Shown here piece after piece: positions 16,710-24,738 of a stretch of 64,000 nucleotides of DNA; positions within the stretch are counted from its first letter, which is position 1; every line of letters starts with the position of its first letter. Source of the DNA: Streptomyces liliiviolaceus (GTDB taxonomy: Bacteria; Actinomycetota; Actinomycetes; Streptomycetales; Streptomycetaceae); NCBI RefSeq assembly GCF_018070025.1, contig NZ_JAGPYQ010000001.1:4216001-4280000 (forward strand), read 5' to 3'. The position numbers were made by a program, and so were the translations under genes. The notes beneath the pieces are model-generated. The model ran no database searches. It worked only from the letters and a program-made list of their open reading frames with translations, and had not been told where the DNA came from.

Positions 16710-17893
16710 TGATCAGCCTGCGAGAACACCAGGTGGAAGCGAACGCGCGCATCCGCGCGTGGGCGGGATTCCCCACCAGGTCGCCTGTACTTGCACACGG
16801 GCTGCGCGGGACCGTCGTCTGTGCGACCGGGTCCGGAAAGACGATCACCGCCGCGTGGGCGGCGCGGGAGTGCTTCCGCGGCGGGCGGATCCTCGTCATG
16901 GTCCCCACCCTCGACCTGCTCATGCAGACCGCCCAGACGTGCCGACGGGTCAGCCACCGCGGGCCGATGGTCGCGGTGTGCTCACTGGAGAAGGACGAGG
17001 TCCTGGAGCAGCTCGGTGTGCGGACCACCGCCCATCCGATCCAGCTCGCACTGCGGGCGGGGCGCGGGCCGGTGACCGTGTTCGCCACGTACGCCTCACT
17101 CGTGGACCGCGAGGATCCCGAGGATGTTCACGGGCCGGGCGAAAGTACGCGGGCCGCTGGAGACCGCGCTGGCCGGCGGAAAACGCTTGTATGGGCAGGC
17201 GATGGACGGTTTCGACCCCGCCGTCGTCGACGAAGCCCACTCAACCGCCGGTGATCTTGGTCGGCCGAGGGCGGCGATCCACGACAACTCCCGGATCCCG
17301 GCCGACTTCCGGCTCTACCTGACCGCGACTCCACGCATCCTCGCCCCTCCCCGGCCGCAGAAGAGCGCGGACGATCGGGAGCTGGAGATCGCGACGATGA
17401 CCAGCGACCCCGACGGGCCGTACGGTGAATGACTGTTCGAGCTCGGCCTGTCGGAGGCCGTCGAGCGGGGCATCCTCGCCGGGTTCGAGATCGACGTCCT
17501 GGAGATCCGCGCCTCTCCCCCGGCCCCGGCCTGTCGGAGGAGGCGCTGCGCGGGCGGCGCCTGGCACTGCTGCAGACGGCGCTCCTGGAGCACGCCGCCG
17601 CGCGCAACCTCCGCACCGTCATGACGTTCCACCAGCAGGTCGAGGAGGCCGCCGCGTTCGCGGAGGAGATGCCGCGGACCGCGGCCCGGCTGTACGCGAC
17701 CGAAGCCTCCGACCAGGATCCGGCCGGCGCGGAGGCACTGCCGAAGTCGTCAATCGACGCGGAGCTCCACGAGCTGGAAGCCGACCGCCACGTCCCCCCG
17801 GACCGCGTGTGGGCGGCGTGGCTGTACGACGACCACCTCGCCGCCGAACGCCGCTCCGCCAAGGGCGTGCAGTCAGTGTCCACAATCGTGTAA
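16709..17893 (+). pseudogene. Decayed DEAD/DEAH helicase, copy A (N-terminal half)
   Basis: ATG 16709 begins a superfamily-2 helicase: Walker A C-A-T-G-S-G-K-T-I near 38, motif Ia M-V-P-T-L-D-L-L, then a frameshift at about 17124. The next frame continues with D-E-A-H (17227-17238) and motif III L-T-A-T-P (17319-17333), and is ended by TGA (17430-17432) where copy B has Trp. A further 1-nt loss at about 17515 shifts the frame again. The match to copy B (29.9 kb) stops at about 17850, after A-A-E-R-R. The nucleic-acid-stimulated C-terminal helicase lobe is absent. The gene cannot make a working helicase. Confidence 0.8.
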
Positions 17894-18143
17894 GAAGCCC
17901 GCCCGCCGGCACACACGATCTCCTGAACCCGTAACTCCCCCACCACCAGCCGACCACCCACCCGCACGCCGCTCCTTTCAAACCGGGCACCACCCCAGTA
18001 GCGGCACCTCAGCCCGCAGTCCACGCCCCTCCCCCACCCCTGCAGACCACTCCACATGAACGTCGCACACACCCAGATGACGGTTGGTAAAGTCCGTCAC
18101 CCTCACACGCCAAAACGCCGGAAAGGCAAGCTCGCTGCCGACA

Positions 18144-18842
18144 TCAGCGAGGACAGGCGTGCCCCTCCGCCCGGTGCCCCATCCACACCGCGACATCACA
18201 CACCCGCAACACACTCACCGTCTCCGGCACCCCCGCGACCTGGCGCAGCTCCAGCAGTTGGCGGTGCAAAGCAACGTCGTTTTCACGCAGCGCGGTGTGG
18301 AGGGCGAGCCAGAAGGACGACGGCCGGCCGACGGCGCAGCGGACGACGCGGTCATAGACCGGGAGCAGCCGCGGACGCTTGCGGGCCAGAAGCTTGCCCG
18401 CGATCACCCATCCGACATCGGGCTGGTCGCGCAGGAGATGCCAGGCCTGGTCCGCCGGCGAGTCGTCGGCCACGACGTCCGCGTCGGCGTCGACCATGTT
18501 GATGTCCGTGGGTATGGCGTGCAGCAGGCCGGAGAGCCGCGCGCCGAGAGGGCCCTCCAGAATGTCCAGCGCGACAGACGCGGGAACGGTGACCGACAAG
18601 GTCTGCACCGCGACCAGGTCCTCCGCCGTGACCCGGTCGGCAACCTCCGGCCGATCTCCCCCACCCGCCAGATGCTCGAACCGACTGCCGGTGAACGCCA
18701 CCACGCCGGACGGCAGACCGATACCGAAGTAGCGGCGCAGATCATCCACAACACGCTCTGCGCCCAGCAGTACGCGCAAACGCTTACTCAACGGCGACAA
18801 CGCCCCATCAGATACGCCCGGCGTTGCGGTGGAAACGGCCAT
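18144..18842 (-). CDS. DUF6308 family protein
   Basis: ATG 18842 behind GGAG gives 232 residues. The sequence has the pattern I know from Streptomyces DUF6308 proteins: F-E-H-L-A-G-G-G-D-R-P near 58, the helix V-G-W-V-I-A-G-K-L-L-A-R-K-R-P-R near 145, Y-D-R-V-V-R-C and the end V-S-V-L-R-V-C-D-V-A-V-W-M. The L-L-A-R-K-R-P-R-L-P-V-Y-D segment resembles a helix-hairpin-helix base-excision fold, but this is speculative. Function is unknown. It is the last of a set of minus-strand genes running from 23.1 kb and may be co-transcribed with the conjugation operon. Confidence 0.65.
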   Translation of the reverse strand: MAVSTATPGVSDGALSPLSKRLRVLLGAERVVDDLRRYFGIGLPSGVVAFTGSRFEHLAGGGDRPEVADRVTAEDLVAVQTLSVTVPASVALDILEGPLGARLSGLLHAIPTDINMVDADADVVADDSPADQAWHLLRDQPDVGWVIAGKLLARKRPRLLPVYDRVVRCAVGRPSSFWLALHTALRENDVALHRQLLELRQVAGVPETVSVLRVCDVAVWMGHRAEGHACPR

Positions 18843-18992
18843 GAGAACTCCATCCTGCGTCGAGATCGTCAGCGGGTCAGCGGGTAAGCGGGTGAGCGGC
18901 GCCGGAAGGTCCTGCCCGAGAAGCATGCGGCAAGCCGGTCGGTGGGCACACAGGATTACCGACCATCAGCTGGTGGAGGAACTCCGGTGCAG

Positions 18993-20864
18993 CTACGGCA
19001 GGGCGTTGACGAGAGGCTTGAGGGCACTGTCCATCAACCCACCGTGTCGGGCTGGTGCGTCGGGCTGTGCTCGCAGGACGTGCAGTATGTGGTCACGTAC
19101 GGCGGCGTTGCGCAAGCTGCCGGACTGCTTGCTGCGCAGGATGTCGAGGAGGCTGGGGCCGGAGACGTCCTGCAAGGCTTCGATCATCTCCAGTTCTTCG
19201 ACGTCGACGATCTCCACCAGATCCGTGTCCGGCGTCGTGAACAGCCCCTTCTTCCGAGCGCGTTCACGGATCACGGTCAGGGTGATGGGGTTGACAGGGA
19301 AGCCTTCCGGCAGCACGAGTAGCGGCAGGAAGCGACGATCGCTGGCAGCAGGAGCGCCGGTGAGAGCAGCCTCGTCGCCGCGCAGCGCAGCAATGGTCGC
19401 GTCGATCTGGTCGAGTTCGTCGACGAGTTTGTCGATGTCCTCGATCTGTGATTCGCCGGGTACGGCAGTGGCGGCTTCGCGGCGTAGCTGGGTGGTGGTG
19501 ACCTCTATGACGATCCAGGTGCCGGGATAGTCAATCGCGGCGTCGGCTATGCGCTGGCCCTGGACGGTGTAGGCGGCCTTGAGTTCGGCGTCGTCGTAGA
19601 CCCGGCGCGTGGTGCCTTCGTCTCTGGTAATCGCGTGCAGGACTTCGCTGACGTACAGCTCACTGCAGTGGCGCAGGGTCTGCTTGGCCCGGGCGGCCAT
19701 CTTGCGGTGACCGGTGGGCTTGGTTCGCCCTGACGGCGGGAACTCGATGTCCCAGATCGGCAGCCATCCAAAAGCCCGGCTGATCAGGTGACGGGGATCA
19801 AGGATCAGCAGCCGGTCCTCGGGCAGGCGGATCACGGGCCACTGCTGGAAAGGATCGAAGGACCATTCGGTGCGCTGTTCGGGGCGTTCGCCGCGTACGG
19901 CCTCCCGCATGCCGGGCAGGTGGTTGGTGATCAGCGCCAGGACTGCCTCGACGCGCTCCGCGGGCATGGTCAGGCCAGCCAGTTCACCCGGCTCGATGAC
20001 GAACCGCCCCATCGTGGTGCGCAGCCACAGATAGCCGGCGACGCCCGCCAGGTCCTCCAGGCGGGCGCCGGTGCATGCCTGGTAGGTCTGGCTGAGGTCG
20101 ACGATTCCCGGCTCGCCGTAGTGTTCGGCGGGCAGTTGCAGCCAGCGCCGCGCGTATCGGGCGAGGACGCCCGGGACGGACCAACCGCGGTGGAAGTGCT
20201 GGTTGGCGATGAGTTCGCGGCCCAATGTGCCGGGCCGGTCCGTGATGACGCTCGGGCCGGGATCAGGGTGGCGGCCCATGGCCTGGGTGAGACTGAAGAG
20301 AGCACCGACGATGTCCCCGTCGGGGGGATCGTCCGGCGCTGTGTCCGGGGATACTTCCAGGGCCATGCGAGCCAGCAGCATGAGGGCCTGCGGCACAAGC
20401 AGCCTGCGGGTCTCGTCCCGGAGCAGGTTCCGGGCGCGGCTGCGGACCGGCTCATCCAGCCACTCCCCGGCGAAGTGAGCCTCGACTGCCTGCACGGACA
20501 CACCGGGAAGCTCCAAGGCGTTGAGCACCCGGGCACAAAACCGTGTGACGCCTTCAAGAGGAAGGCGCTCCAGCTGACGCATGGCGTAGTCGACGGGCAG
20601 TTCGAACCCGAAGATCTCATCAGGGGTGAGATACGCCGCTCCCAGGTCGATCGGCGCGGGTGGCTGGACGGTGGCGGGCACCAGCAGCCCGCTGGAGTGC
20701 TCGTTCCAGCGGGGCACGAGAGCCGTCGCGGTGGAGCCCTGCAGTACCGGACGACCGGCCGAGGGATCGGCCAGGTAGCCGGTACGCAAAGACGCGGGCT
20801 CGGCATCCGTGAACGCCTTGCTCAGCGTTTCGATCTTCTGGGCGAGGCGCTCTGCCGCGTTCAT
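18993..20864 (-). CDS. Large protein of unknown function downstream of the E1/JAB gene
   Basis: ATG 20864 (GTG 20870 is an alternative) gives 623 residues with no signal peptide or membrane helix. Residues 1-400 are helical and not recognised. Around 430-460 the run A-D-A-A-I-D-Y-P-G-T-W-I-V-I-E-V-T-T has the strand-turn-strand order of a PD-(D/E)XK nuclease core, but the last motif residue is Thr rather than Lys, so it may be a relic or another alpha/beta domain. It starts 133 bp after the E1/JAB stop on the same strand. By position it is the best candidate for the target or effector of the ubiquitin-like system; this is inference. Confidence 0.65.
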   Translation of the reverse strand: MNAAERLAQKIETLSKAFTDAEPASLRTGYLADPSAGRPVLQGSTATALVPRWNEHSSGLLVPATVQPPAPIDLGAAYLTPDEIFGFELPVDYAMRQLERLPLEGVTRFCARVLNALELPGVSVQAVEAHFAGEWLDEPVRSRARNLLRDETRRLLVPQALMLLARMALEVSPDTAPDDPPDGDIVGALFSLTQAMGRHPDPGPSVITDRPGTLGRELIANQHFHRGWSVPGVLARYARRWLQLPAEHYGEPGIVDLSQTYQACTGARLEDLAGVAGYLWLRTTMGRFVIEPGELAGLTMPAERVEAVLALITNHLPGMREAVRGERPEQRTEWSFDPFQQWPVIRLPEDRLLILDPRHLISRAFGWLPIWDIEFPPSGRTKPTGHRKMAARAKQTLRHCSELYVSEVLHAITRDEGTTRRVYDDAELKAAYTVQGQRIADAAIDYPGTWIVIEVTTTQLRREAATAVPGESQIEDIDKLVDELDQIDATIAALRGDEAALTGAPAASDRRFLPLLVLPEGFPVNPITLTVIRERARKKGLFTTPDTDLVEIVDVEELEMIEALQDVSGPSLLDILRSKQSGSLRNAAVRDHILHVLRAQPDAPARHGGLMDSALKPLVNALP

Positions 20865-21003
20865 CGGCACTCCCGTCGTGCGGTAATCGCTGGCCGTGAA
20901 CTACCGGCTGCCGGTGTCACGTTGTTGCGGATTTCAGTGTTCGTCTCGTGGGCCGGGCGGCCAAGCGGATATGCGTGGTCCCGATGCTTCTGGCCGGGTG
21001 CTT

Positions 21004-22497
21004 TCATCGGAGTCGGTGCAGGAGGTCGTCGACGGCGCGCCAGGCGCGGAGCGGCCAGCGGCGTACCGCACGGGCACGAGCATCGCGGACCTGTTCAGCG
21101 GCCCGGTGCCGTCCCGTGACGGTGACGGGGGCGTCGTCGCCGAGCGCCCGCAGCATGCCGTCGTAGGGGCAGCCCGTCTCGCAGCCATTCTCGCGGTGGT
21201 CGAGGGTGGCGGTGGTCAGGTGGTACAGGTGGGCGCCGGTGTCGGCGATCCCGCCCGGTGCGGTCGTCATGGTGACGAACTGATTCAGCTGCGCGGCCGC
21301 GGCGCTGTTGGAGAAGACGAAGACGTTCTCCTTGCGGCGCAGCGGGTGGTCGGCGGGCAGGCCGGTGATGTAGGCCGGGTCGTCGAGGGAGCCGTCACGT
21401 TCGGCCTGGACGTGGGCGGGGTCGTACTGGCCCAGGCATTCCATGCAGGCGCGGCCGGGGGCGGCGATGTGGGCGCGCCATTCGGCGCCGCGCAGGCGTC
21501 CGCCGCGGGCGTCGACCGCGATGCCACCGTCGACAACGGGGATGAGGTGGGCGTAGGCGAGGAGGTTGAGGACGGCGCGGGGCCAGGGCCGGTCGACGCA
21601 GGAGAAGATCACGTCGCAGTCGGCTGCGGCGGCGAACCCGTCCGGCTCGGCCACGCTCAGCTCGTATGGCGCCGCCCGGAAGTTGAGGGCGGTGGCCGCG
21701 CGGCGAGAGGTGCGGGCGGCGAGGCGGGCCTTGGCCCGGTGCAGGCGCACATCACGGATGGTGGCGTGCAGGAGCCGGTCGAGGTTGAGCTCCTCTACGG
21801 TGTCGAAGTCGAACAGGCTCAGGTTCTGGAAGCCGGTGCGGGCCAGGGCTTCGACGACAAGCATGCCGACCGAGCCGCATCCGACGACACCGACATGCAG
21901 ACGGGCCAGGTCGTCCTGGGTTGTCTGTCCCCAGGCGGAGACGGTACGCAGCTGCCGGTTCGTAGCCGGCGGCGCGGGAAAGAGGCGGTCGTTGACGGTG
22001 ACCGTCAGACGGCCGCCGACCACCCGGACGCTCTCTGCCTCGGTAGGAACGTAGCGGCGGCGGGCCTCCTGCTGCCAGATACGTGCGCCGAATCCGGCAT
22101 CCGCGCCCGCGAAGGTCAGACCGACCAGCGAATGTCCGGTGATCACCTGGGTCTGCGCGGCGAAGGACACCTCAGCCTCGTGATCAATCGTGTTCAGTCG
22201 CTGCCATCCCCGGCCTTGGGGATGGGCGTGGACGAAGCCGAGCCCGCAGCCGTGCTCGGCCGCGAGCGCGGCGGCGCGCAGGAAGTAGGCGCTGGTGAAG
22301 TCCACCGTGCCGTGCACAATCCGCTCGCCGTCCTGCGGCAGCACCACCTCGGTGAGCAGGGCTGTGGTGCGGCTGGCGCCGGTGCTCGGCCGCCACAGCA
22401 CAAAAGTGCAGTCCTCCTGCCCGTCCCCACGGCGCAGGTGATCCGTCAGGCGCTGGGCGGTGACGCTGGTCATCGCGACCGAGAAGCGGCTGATCAT
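21004..22497 (-). CDS. E1-like (ThiF) activating enzyme fused to an N-terminal JAB peptidase domain
   Basis: The 497-residue protein joins two activities. Residues 30-170 form a JAB/JAMM metalloprotease-like domain with Glu50, His90-x-His92-Pro and Asp105; the usual Ser three residues before Asp is Asn102. Residues 195-450 form a ThiF/E1 domain: nucleotide loop G-C-G-S-V-G at 206-211, F-D-F-D at 229-232, N-L-D-R at 238-241, a candidate catalytic Cys300 in F-S-C-V-D, and two Cys pairs (351/354 and 439/443) that could bind zinc. It would adenylate the C-terminus of the Ubl protein, and the JAB part could process or remove it. ATG 22497 overlaps the E2 stop by 4 nt (ATGA). Confidence 0.88.
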   Translation of the reverse strand: MISRFSVAMTSVTAQRLTDHLRRGDGQEDCTFVLWRPSTGASRTTALLTEVVLPQDGERIVHGTVDFTSAYFLRAAALAAEHGCGLGFVHAHPQGRGWQRLNTIDHEAEVSFAAQTQVITGHSLVGLTFAGADAGFGARIWQQEARRRYVPTEAESVRVVGGRLTVTVNDRLFPAPPATNRQLRTVSAWGQTTQDDLARLHVGVVGCGSVGMLVVEALARTGFQNLSLFDFDTVEELNLDRLLHATIRDVRLHRAKARLAARTSRRAATALNFRAAPYELSVAEPDGFAAAADCDVIFSCVDRPWPRAVLNLLAYAHLIPVVDGGIAVDARGGRLRGAEWRAHIAAPGRACMECLGQYDPAHVQAERDGSLDDPAYITGLPADHPLRRKENVFVFSNSAAAAQLNQFVTMTTAPGGIADTGAHLYHLTTATLDHRENGCETGCPYDGMLRALGDDAPVTVTGRHRAAEQVRDARARAVRRWPLRAWRAVDDLLHRLR

Positions 22498-22865
22498 GCG
22501 CAGGATCCGTTCCCCAGCTGCGTGAACAGGGTGCGCAGGTGCCGCAGATAGCCGCGGACCGTACGGTCCTGCGCCCAGTCGGAGGGCGGCCGGCTCCAGT
22601 GCTCCCACTCCTGCCCCAGCGGAGACGTGTGCACCGCGCCCTGCGGATGCCCCAGGCACGGGCTGATGTGCGGGCCGTGCGGGGCCGACAGCGGCCAGTC
22701 CGGCACCAGCTCCAGCCCGACGCGCACCGTCGTCCCGGCCCGCGGGCCGACCTCGACGAGGTAGTCAAAGACCGCGAAGTTGCCGCTCTGCTCCACCGTG
22801 TAGCCGGCCCGGCGCAGGCCCGCGAGCATCCCCGCGGGCCCTGCCTGCGGCATCACCGCGGTCAT
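22494..22865 (-). CDS. E2-like ubiquitin-conjugating protein (prokaryotic E2 type)
   Basis: The 123-residue protein has the compact form of the prokaryotic E2 families that occur beside multi-ubiquitin and ThiF genes. Visible are Y-L-V-E-V-G near 36, the central H-G-P-H-I-S-P-C-L-G-H-P near 63-74 with Cys70 as the only internal cysteine, a W-x-x-W pair at 87-90, and a C-terminal amphipathic helix (R-G-Y-L-R-H-L-R-T-L-F). Cys70 is the likely thioester site; Cys122 at the very end is an alternative. It overlaps the genes on both sides by 4 nt. The assignment rests on context and motif order. Confidence 0.75.
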   Translation of the reverse strand: MTAVMPQAGPAGMLAGLRRAGYTVEQSGNFAVFDYLVEVGPRAGTTVRVGLELVPDWPLSAPHGPHISPCLGHPQGAVHTSPLGQEWEHWSRPPSDWAQDRTVRGYLRHLRTLFTQLGNGSCA

Positions 22866-23125
22866 GCGGTCGGGGTCGGGCCGGTGGAGACCGACACGAA
22901 CGTCTCCCGCTCATGCACGGTGATCTCTTCCTCCCCACGGCCGGCGAACGAGTGCTGATGCCTGCCGGTGATCCGGACCAGGTAGTGCGTGCCCGCGTCG
23001 ATACCAGCCAGGCCCAGGACCGCGTTCGGCGTCGTGCGCTTCGTCACCGCGACCGGCTCGCCGTCCACGGTGACGGTCACCGTCTTGCCGCTGATCTCCT
23101 CGTGCTGGATGTCTGCCGTCGTCAT
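22862..23125 (-). CDS. Ubiquitin-like beta-grasp protein (multiubiquitin-domain type)
   Basis: ATG 23125 behind GGGGAGG gives 87 residues with one beta-grasp unit: V-T-V-T-V-D-G-E-P-V, a helix at T-T-P-N-A-V-L-G-L-A, and strands Y-L-V-R-I-T-G and E-E-I-T-V-H-E-R-E-T-F. It ends in V-S-V-S-T-G-P-T-P-T-A, the tail type of the Multi_ubiq family, and has no C-terminal Gly-Gly. It is presumably the modifier activated by the E1 and passed to the E2. The stop overlaps the E2 start (ATGA). Confidence 0.8.
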   Translation of the reverse strand: MTTADIQHEEISGKTVTVTVDGEPVAVTKRTTPNAVLGLAGIDAGTHYLVRITGRHQHSFAGRGEEEITVHERETFVSVSTGPTPTA

Positions 23126-23144
23126 AACGGCCACCTCCCCTTCC

Positions 23145-23171
23145 TCCCGGCCCGCCTGTGGCGGGCCGGGA
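23145..23171 (-). promoter_or_regulatory. Long perfect hairpin in the leader of the Ubl operon
   Basis: TCCCGGCCCGC (23145-23155) and GCGGGCCGGGA (23161-23171) form an 11-bp perfect stem with a 5-nt loop, ending about 5 nt before the Ubl ribosome site. No U-tract follows on the minus strand. It could be a terminator, an attenuator or an mRNA-stabilising element that controls the Ubl-E2-E1 genes. Confidence 0.6.
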
Positions 23172-23180
23172 GATACGAAA

Positions 23181-23199
23181 GGCGGGCTCGAAGCCCGCC
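23181..23199 (-). terminator. Intrinsic terminator at the end of the small basic protein gene
   Basis: GGCGGGCT and AGCCCGCC form an 8-bp stem with a 3-nt loop that overlaps the TAG at 23199-23201. On the minus strand TTTCG follows. It would end or attenuate transcription before the Ubl operon. Confidence 0.65.
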
Positions 23200-23351
23200 T
23201 ACTTGCTCTTCTTCGAGCCGCGCGACGCGCGCTCGTTCACCGTCGTCGACGGGTGCCTACGCACCGTCGACTGCTTCACAAACCGGCCCGTGACCGCACT
23301 CCGACCACGCTTCCCACCAGACCCACTCGCCTTACTGGCCTTGCCGGACAT
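23199..23351 (-). CDS. Small basic protein, paralogue of the one at 32.2 kb
   Basis: ATG 23351 gives 50 residues. The core GRSAVTGRFVKQSTVRRHP, followed by T-T-V-N-E, is nearly identical to the protein at 32175-32306; both ends are Lys/Ser-rich. Such short R-S-A-x-T-G-x-F-V-type proteins occur next to regulator genes in many bacteria, with unknown function. Here both copies sit next to an XRE-ImmA/IrrE pair. The size and charge would fit a nucleic-acid-binding or regulatory peptide. Confidence 0.7.
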   Translation of the reverse strand: MSGKASKASGSGGKRGRSAVTGRFVKQSTVRRHPSTTVNERASRGSKKSK

Positions 23352-23475
23352 GACACACCTCCTGTTCCCAGAGGCCACATCGGCCCCTGCCAACACACCC
23401 AGGACAGCACGCACGGCACCACATTGGCAACATTTTTTGAGTGACAATTTCCCTGTCGTATGTTGACACAAGAAA

Positions 23476-23498
23476 GCCGCCCGACATGAACGGGCGGC
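23476..23498 (-). terminator. Terminator of the XRE-ImmA operon
   Basis: GCCGCCCG and CGGGCGGC form an 8-bp stem with a 7-nt loop, followed on the minus strand by TTTCTTG. It lies 20 nt after the ImmA/IrrE stop. Confidence 0.75.
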
Positions 23499-23518
23499 CT
23501 TCGAGGACGCAGGGCCGC

Positions 23519-24037
23519 TTACGCCATTGGACCCGCGAGGATGCCGAGATTGATCAGCCGGTAACTCATGGCCATTTCGCTCATCTCAAAGCGCCCGGCC
23601 ATGAGGTGCACCAACTCCTGGGCCGTACGGAACTCGGCCTCGCGTGCTGCGCGACGCACCATGGGCTCAGGAGCCAGCAGAGCCGCCGCGAAGCGGTTGG
23701 CTTCCATCTCCTCACGATCCGTGGCCATGCTTGAGACCGTGTCACGGAAGTTGACACGGGTATCGGTGTCCAGGATCAGCGGCCGGCCGCGATGCAGTCG
23801 CAGGTGCCCGAGTTCATGAGCCACCGTAAAACGCCGCCGGTTCTCGTGGTGCTTCTGGTTCACACCGATGACCTGCTCGTCTCCCCGGCGCAGCAGCATG
23901 CCGGAAACGTCGTCCGGCATCTCCTGCGGGACGACAAGCACACCCAGCTTTTCCGCAATCAGCGCCGGGTTGATGGGCGCCTCGTCGATGCCGAACTGCG
24001 TCAACAGCGCCTTGGCCGCCGCGTCAGACCTGGCCAT
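23519..24037 (-). CDS. ImmA/IrrE family metallopeptidase, copy 1
   Basis: This 172-residue zinc peptidase has the motif V-A-H-E-L-G-H-L-R-L-H near 80-90 (HExxH) and the downstream E-E-M-E-A-N-R-F-A-A-A-L-L near 118-130 that supplies the third ligand. Members cleave or inactivate a partner XRE repressor, as ImmA does to ImmR, or drive a damage response, as IrrE does. ATG 24037 lies 14 nt inside the XRE gene, so translation is coupled. Confidence 0.88.
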   Translation of the reverse strand: MARSDAAAKALLTQFGIDEAPINPALIAEKLGVLVVPQEMPDDVSGMLLRRGDEQVIGVNQKHHENRRRFTVAHELGHLRLHRGRPLILDTDTRVNFRDTVSSMATDREEMEANRFAAALLAPEPMVRRAAREAEFRTAQELVHLMAGRFEMSEMAMSYRLINLGILAGPMA

Positions 24038-24350
24038 CGCGCACCCTCCGTTCAAACGCCTCCGACGCCACAGACGCCACCGCGTCCGCAAGATAGTCCG
24101 GCAGCCCGTTCACCTGGCCGGGCTCCTGCAGTCCCGGCAGCAGGTCGGCCGGCTCCACCCCGAGCGCTGACGCGAGGCGCACCAACCGGTACGGCGGAGG
24201 AGCTTGCGCGCCGGACTCGATGTTCGTGATCGACCCGCGCGTCAGTCCCGCCTTCCGAGCCAGCAACTCCTGCGTCAGCTTCGCTCGCGCCCTCGCCACG
24301 CGCACCCGCCGACCAATCTCGGCATTGAAGTCCCGCTCAACATCGTCCAC
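24024..24350 (-). CDS. XRE-family repressor, copy 1 (ImmA partner)
   Basis: GTG 24350 behind GGGGAG gives 108 residues; an upstream ATG at 24470 adds a Gly-rich unconserved leader and is rejected. The helix-turn-helix is clear: V-A-R-A-R-A-K-L-T-Q-E-L-L-A-R-K-A-G-L-T-R-G-S-I-T-N-I-E-S-G near 17-46. It would bind operators near its own promoter and be relieved by the ImmA/IrrE protein. The pair sits directly upstream of the small basic protein and Ubl genes on the same strand, so it could control them. Confidence 0.82.
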   Translation of the reverse strand: MDDVERDFNAEIGRRVRVARARAKLTQELLARKAGLTRGSITNIESGAQAPPPYRLVRLASALGVEPADLLPGLQEPGQVNGLPDYLADAVASVASEAFERRVRDGQV

Positions 24351-24738
24351 GCCGCTCCCCGCGATGACAGCCACACTGACATTCCAACTTAGCCCACCCT
24401 CACCAAGACCACCACAGCCGCCCCGTACTAAACCCTCGGCCAGACCGTTTCGGCAGATTCCCGCTGCCACAGTCCTGGTCCAGGATCACCTTGATCTGGC
24501 TGCCAGCTCTGAGCCGCCGAACCCTCCCGAGGAAGTCCCTCTCTGACAGCCTCGGCTGAGGCACCCGTCTTGTCGGGAGTACGCGGGGCGCCGGGCCCGC
24601 AAAAGCCTGCGGTACGCGCCGCACGTGCTCTTTCGGCGCCCGCCTGCCTAGAAGCGCTGCCGAAGCAGGGTTCTTCCGGCGAACGCTGATGCCTTCACCG
24701 GGCTTGTCACAGTGACGTCCGAGCGAAAGGAAACGTCG
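24351..24738. other. Intergenic region before the XRE operon
   Basis: No gene is convincing. The XRE promoter should lie in the AT-richer patch at 24370-24400 (around AAGTTGGAATGTCAG on the minus strand). No inverted repeat as clear as the one at 32.35 kb is seen. Confidence 0.4.

Noticed and set aside
18144..23125. Type II CBASS
   Set aside because: E1, E2 and JAB parts are present, but no cyclic oligonucleotide synthase or matching effector lies nearby, and the Ubl gene points to the multi-ubiquitin/Bil-like class.
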